DNA from: an uncultured Eubacteriales bacterium
GTDB taxonomy: Bacteria; Bacillota; Clostridia; Oscillospirales; CAG-272
DNA: 6,576 nucleotides
Direction of reading: 5' to 3'
Assembly (NCBI GenBank): GCA_949878535.1
Contig: CATLAS010000050.1
Location: 1-6,576, forward strand
In this document: one piece after another, positions 5,331 through 6,576 of the stretch
Layout: each line of letters opens with the position of its first letter
Position numbering within the stretch: the stretch's first letter is position 1
The notes under the pieces: model-generated
The model's input: the letters and a program-made list of their open reading frames with translations, nothing else
The model's database searches: none
What the model was told of the DNA's origin: nothing
Translations under genes and position numbers: made by a program

Positions 5331-6576
5331 ATGAAGGAAATTACATACAGAATAAATTTAGATGTGCAGCAGGGTGGAATACAGCAGACACTTGCGGGAT
5401 TCCGTGCGGGTGATAGCCTGTCCAGAACTGTATGCATTCATTTAGTAGAGCGTGGATCTGCATATCAGGTGCCGGCTGACTGCACCGTTACTTTATATGC
5501 AGAGAAGCCGGACGGAACTGTTTCGTACAGCATGTGCACAGTAGAAAACGGTTATTTGCAGCACACTTTTACATCGGGAGAGTTGGCTGTTCCAGGCGAA
5601 GTGATATGCGAGGTGCGGATTCTTTCAGGAGGCAGCGATCCTGTAGTTGTATCCTGTCCTCAGTTCACAGTTATTGTAGAGGATGTATTGCACAGCGATA
5701 CGGCAATTGAATCAACAAATGAATACACGGCACTGACAGAGATGGCGGCAGGACTGGAAGGGAAAAAGGAAGCGGCAAAGGCAGCGGCAGCGGCTGCAAA
5801 TACAGCCGCAGCATCTGCCACTGCGGCAGCAGAGGACGCGGCAGAAGCAGCAGAGTTTGCAAGGCTGTCGGGTATGGTAAATGCACAGGCAATACAGCAG
5901 CACAGTGCCGACACGGATGTACATGTTACTGCAGAATTAAAAAACAAGCTCTCCGGCATAGAGCCAGGAGCAAACAAATATGAGCATCCGGAGCACCCGG
6001 CAAAAAGCACTGGGATGTATAAGGTAACGGTGGACGGGTATGGGCATGTGTCCTATACAACACCGGTTACAAAGGAAGATATTGTGGCGTTGGGAATATC
6101 GGCAGAAGGCAAAACGTACACGGAAGCAACTCCCACTACATCAGGATTGATGAGCAAAGAGGACAAAGCAAAGCTGGATCAGTATGGGGACGTGTACTTC
6201 CAGCCGGCACAAACGGTAAAGATATATAATGCGGGGACGGACGGAGCACCCTCGCAGACAGGAGAAGATCTGTACTTTGACGAAACAGAAGGATTTTTGA
6301 ATCTTTACGGGGGAGAAGGGGTTACCCTGTCGGAATATACTGACCCGTCCAATGTCAGCCGGAGAGGAATTAGGATCCAGGGGGCTGCCATTCCCGGAGA
6401 AAAAGGAGAAAAAGGGGAGCAGGGGAAAAGCGCATACGATCTGTATGTGGAAAACGGAGGAACACTGACCCAGCCCCAGTGGCTGGCAAGCCTTGCCCAG
6501 ACACGGCCGGAGTTTGCAGATGATATAACAGGATGTACGGACACATCCAAGGTGTATGTCCTGCCGGATGGATATA
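5331..6576 (+). CDS. BppU-type phage baseplate/tail-fibre-like protein, open at window end
   Basis: The frame is open from ATG 5331 to the window edge (415 codons, no stop), so the C-terminus is missing. Residues 1 to ~120 fit the N-terminal domain of BppU-family baseplate upper proteins (ITYRINLDV start, AEKPDGTVSY, VEDVLHSDTAIESTNEYTALTE). Next come an Ala/Glu-rich coiled coil (~138-180), the tail-fibre motif AELKNKLSGIEPGANKYEHP (201-220), a KVTVDGYGHVSYTTPVTKED module (231-250) and TTSGLMSKEDKAKLD (269-283). A short collagen-like GEKGEKGEQGKSAYDLYV (356-373) and DTSKVYVLPDGY (404-415) follow. Such proteins build trimeric receptor-binding fibres. No signal peptide or membrane segment is seen. 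Within the window there is no other phage gene; upstream is a terminator and a chromosomal glycosyltransferase gene. It may start a prophage to the right, be a remnant, or be a domesticated adhesin; the missing part may hold an enzymatic or binding domain. Confidence 0.85.
   Translation, partial: MKEITYRINLDVQQGGIQQTLAGFRAGDSLSRTVCIHLVERGSAYQVPADCTVTLYAEKPDGTVSYSMCTVENGYLQHTFTSGELAVPGEVICEVRILSGGSDPVVVSCPQFTVIVEDVLHSDTAIESTNEYTALTEMAAGLEGKKEAAKAAAAAANTAAASATAAAEDAAEAAEFARLSGMVNAQAIQQHSADTDVHVTAELKNKLSGIEPGANKYEHPEHPAKSTGMYKVTVDGYGHVSYTTPVTKEDIVALGISAEGKTYTEATPTTSGLMSKEDKAKLDQYGDVYFQPAQTVKIYNAGTDGAPSQTGEDLYFDETEGFLNLYGGEGVTLSEYTDPSNVSRRGIRIQGAAIPGEKGEKGEQGKSAYDLYVENGGTLTQPQWLASLAQTRPEFADDITGCTDTSKVYVLPDGY

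Noticed and set aside
5660..6010. Ala/Ser-rich open frame on the - strand opposite the tail-fibre-like gene
   Set aside because: It is the antisense of the Ala-rich coiled coil; GC-rich repeated codons keep the opposite frame open.

Overview
The window looks like part of a chromosome from a low-to-mid GC, Gram-positive anaerobe of class Clostridia, most likely a gut Oscillospiraceae/Ruminococcaceae relative. This is inferred from the pth-mfd gene order, a class B sortase, strong AAAGGAG-type ribosome binding sites, protein sequence style, and a small CAATCCCTC...GAGGGATTG palindromic repeat of a kind I associate with that group.

Left side (1-1700). The first ~120 bases encode on the + strand the late part of a fosmidomycin-resistance-like MFS transporter. 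They run directly into the inside of mfd, which lies on the - strand. Both genes are cut at the same point (about 112-126), so this is either a real rearrangement breakpoint or an assembly misjoin. Only the first ~200 residues of Mfd (transcription-repair coupling factor) remain. Upstream of it on the same strand, across a 157-bp palindromic repeat, is an intact pth (peptidyl-tRNA hydrolase).

Centre (1700-4090). A ~370-bp divergent intergenic region carries back-to-back sigma-A-like promoters and, for the rightward unit, a leader of about 146 nt with three hairpins. The rightward unit encodes a class B sortase with an unusually long cytoplasmic N-terminus. It is joined by a TGATG stop/start overlap to an RlmA-family 23S rRNA guanine-N1 methyltransferase.

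Right side (4090-6576). After a gap with rearranged copies of the palindromic repeat comes a soluble family 2 glycosyltransferase of the dolichyl/polyprenyl-phosphate sugar type. It is followed by another repeat copy that forms a good intrinsic terminator. The last gene starts at 5331 and stays open to the window edge. It encodes a BppU-type phage baseplate/tail-fibre-like protein with an N-terminal BppU domain, an Ala-rich coiled coil, tail-fibre motifs and a short collagen-like stretch. No other phage gene is visible.

The most notable points are the MFS/mfd junction, the structured repeat family with compensatory stem changes, the apparently orphan tail-fibre-like gene beside housekeeping genes, and the structured sortase leader. 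I see no clear multi-gene novel defence or mobile system in this window.
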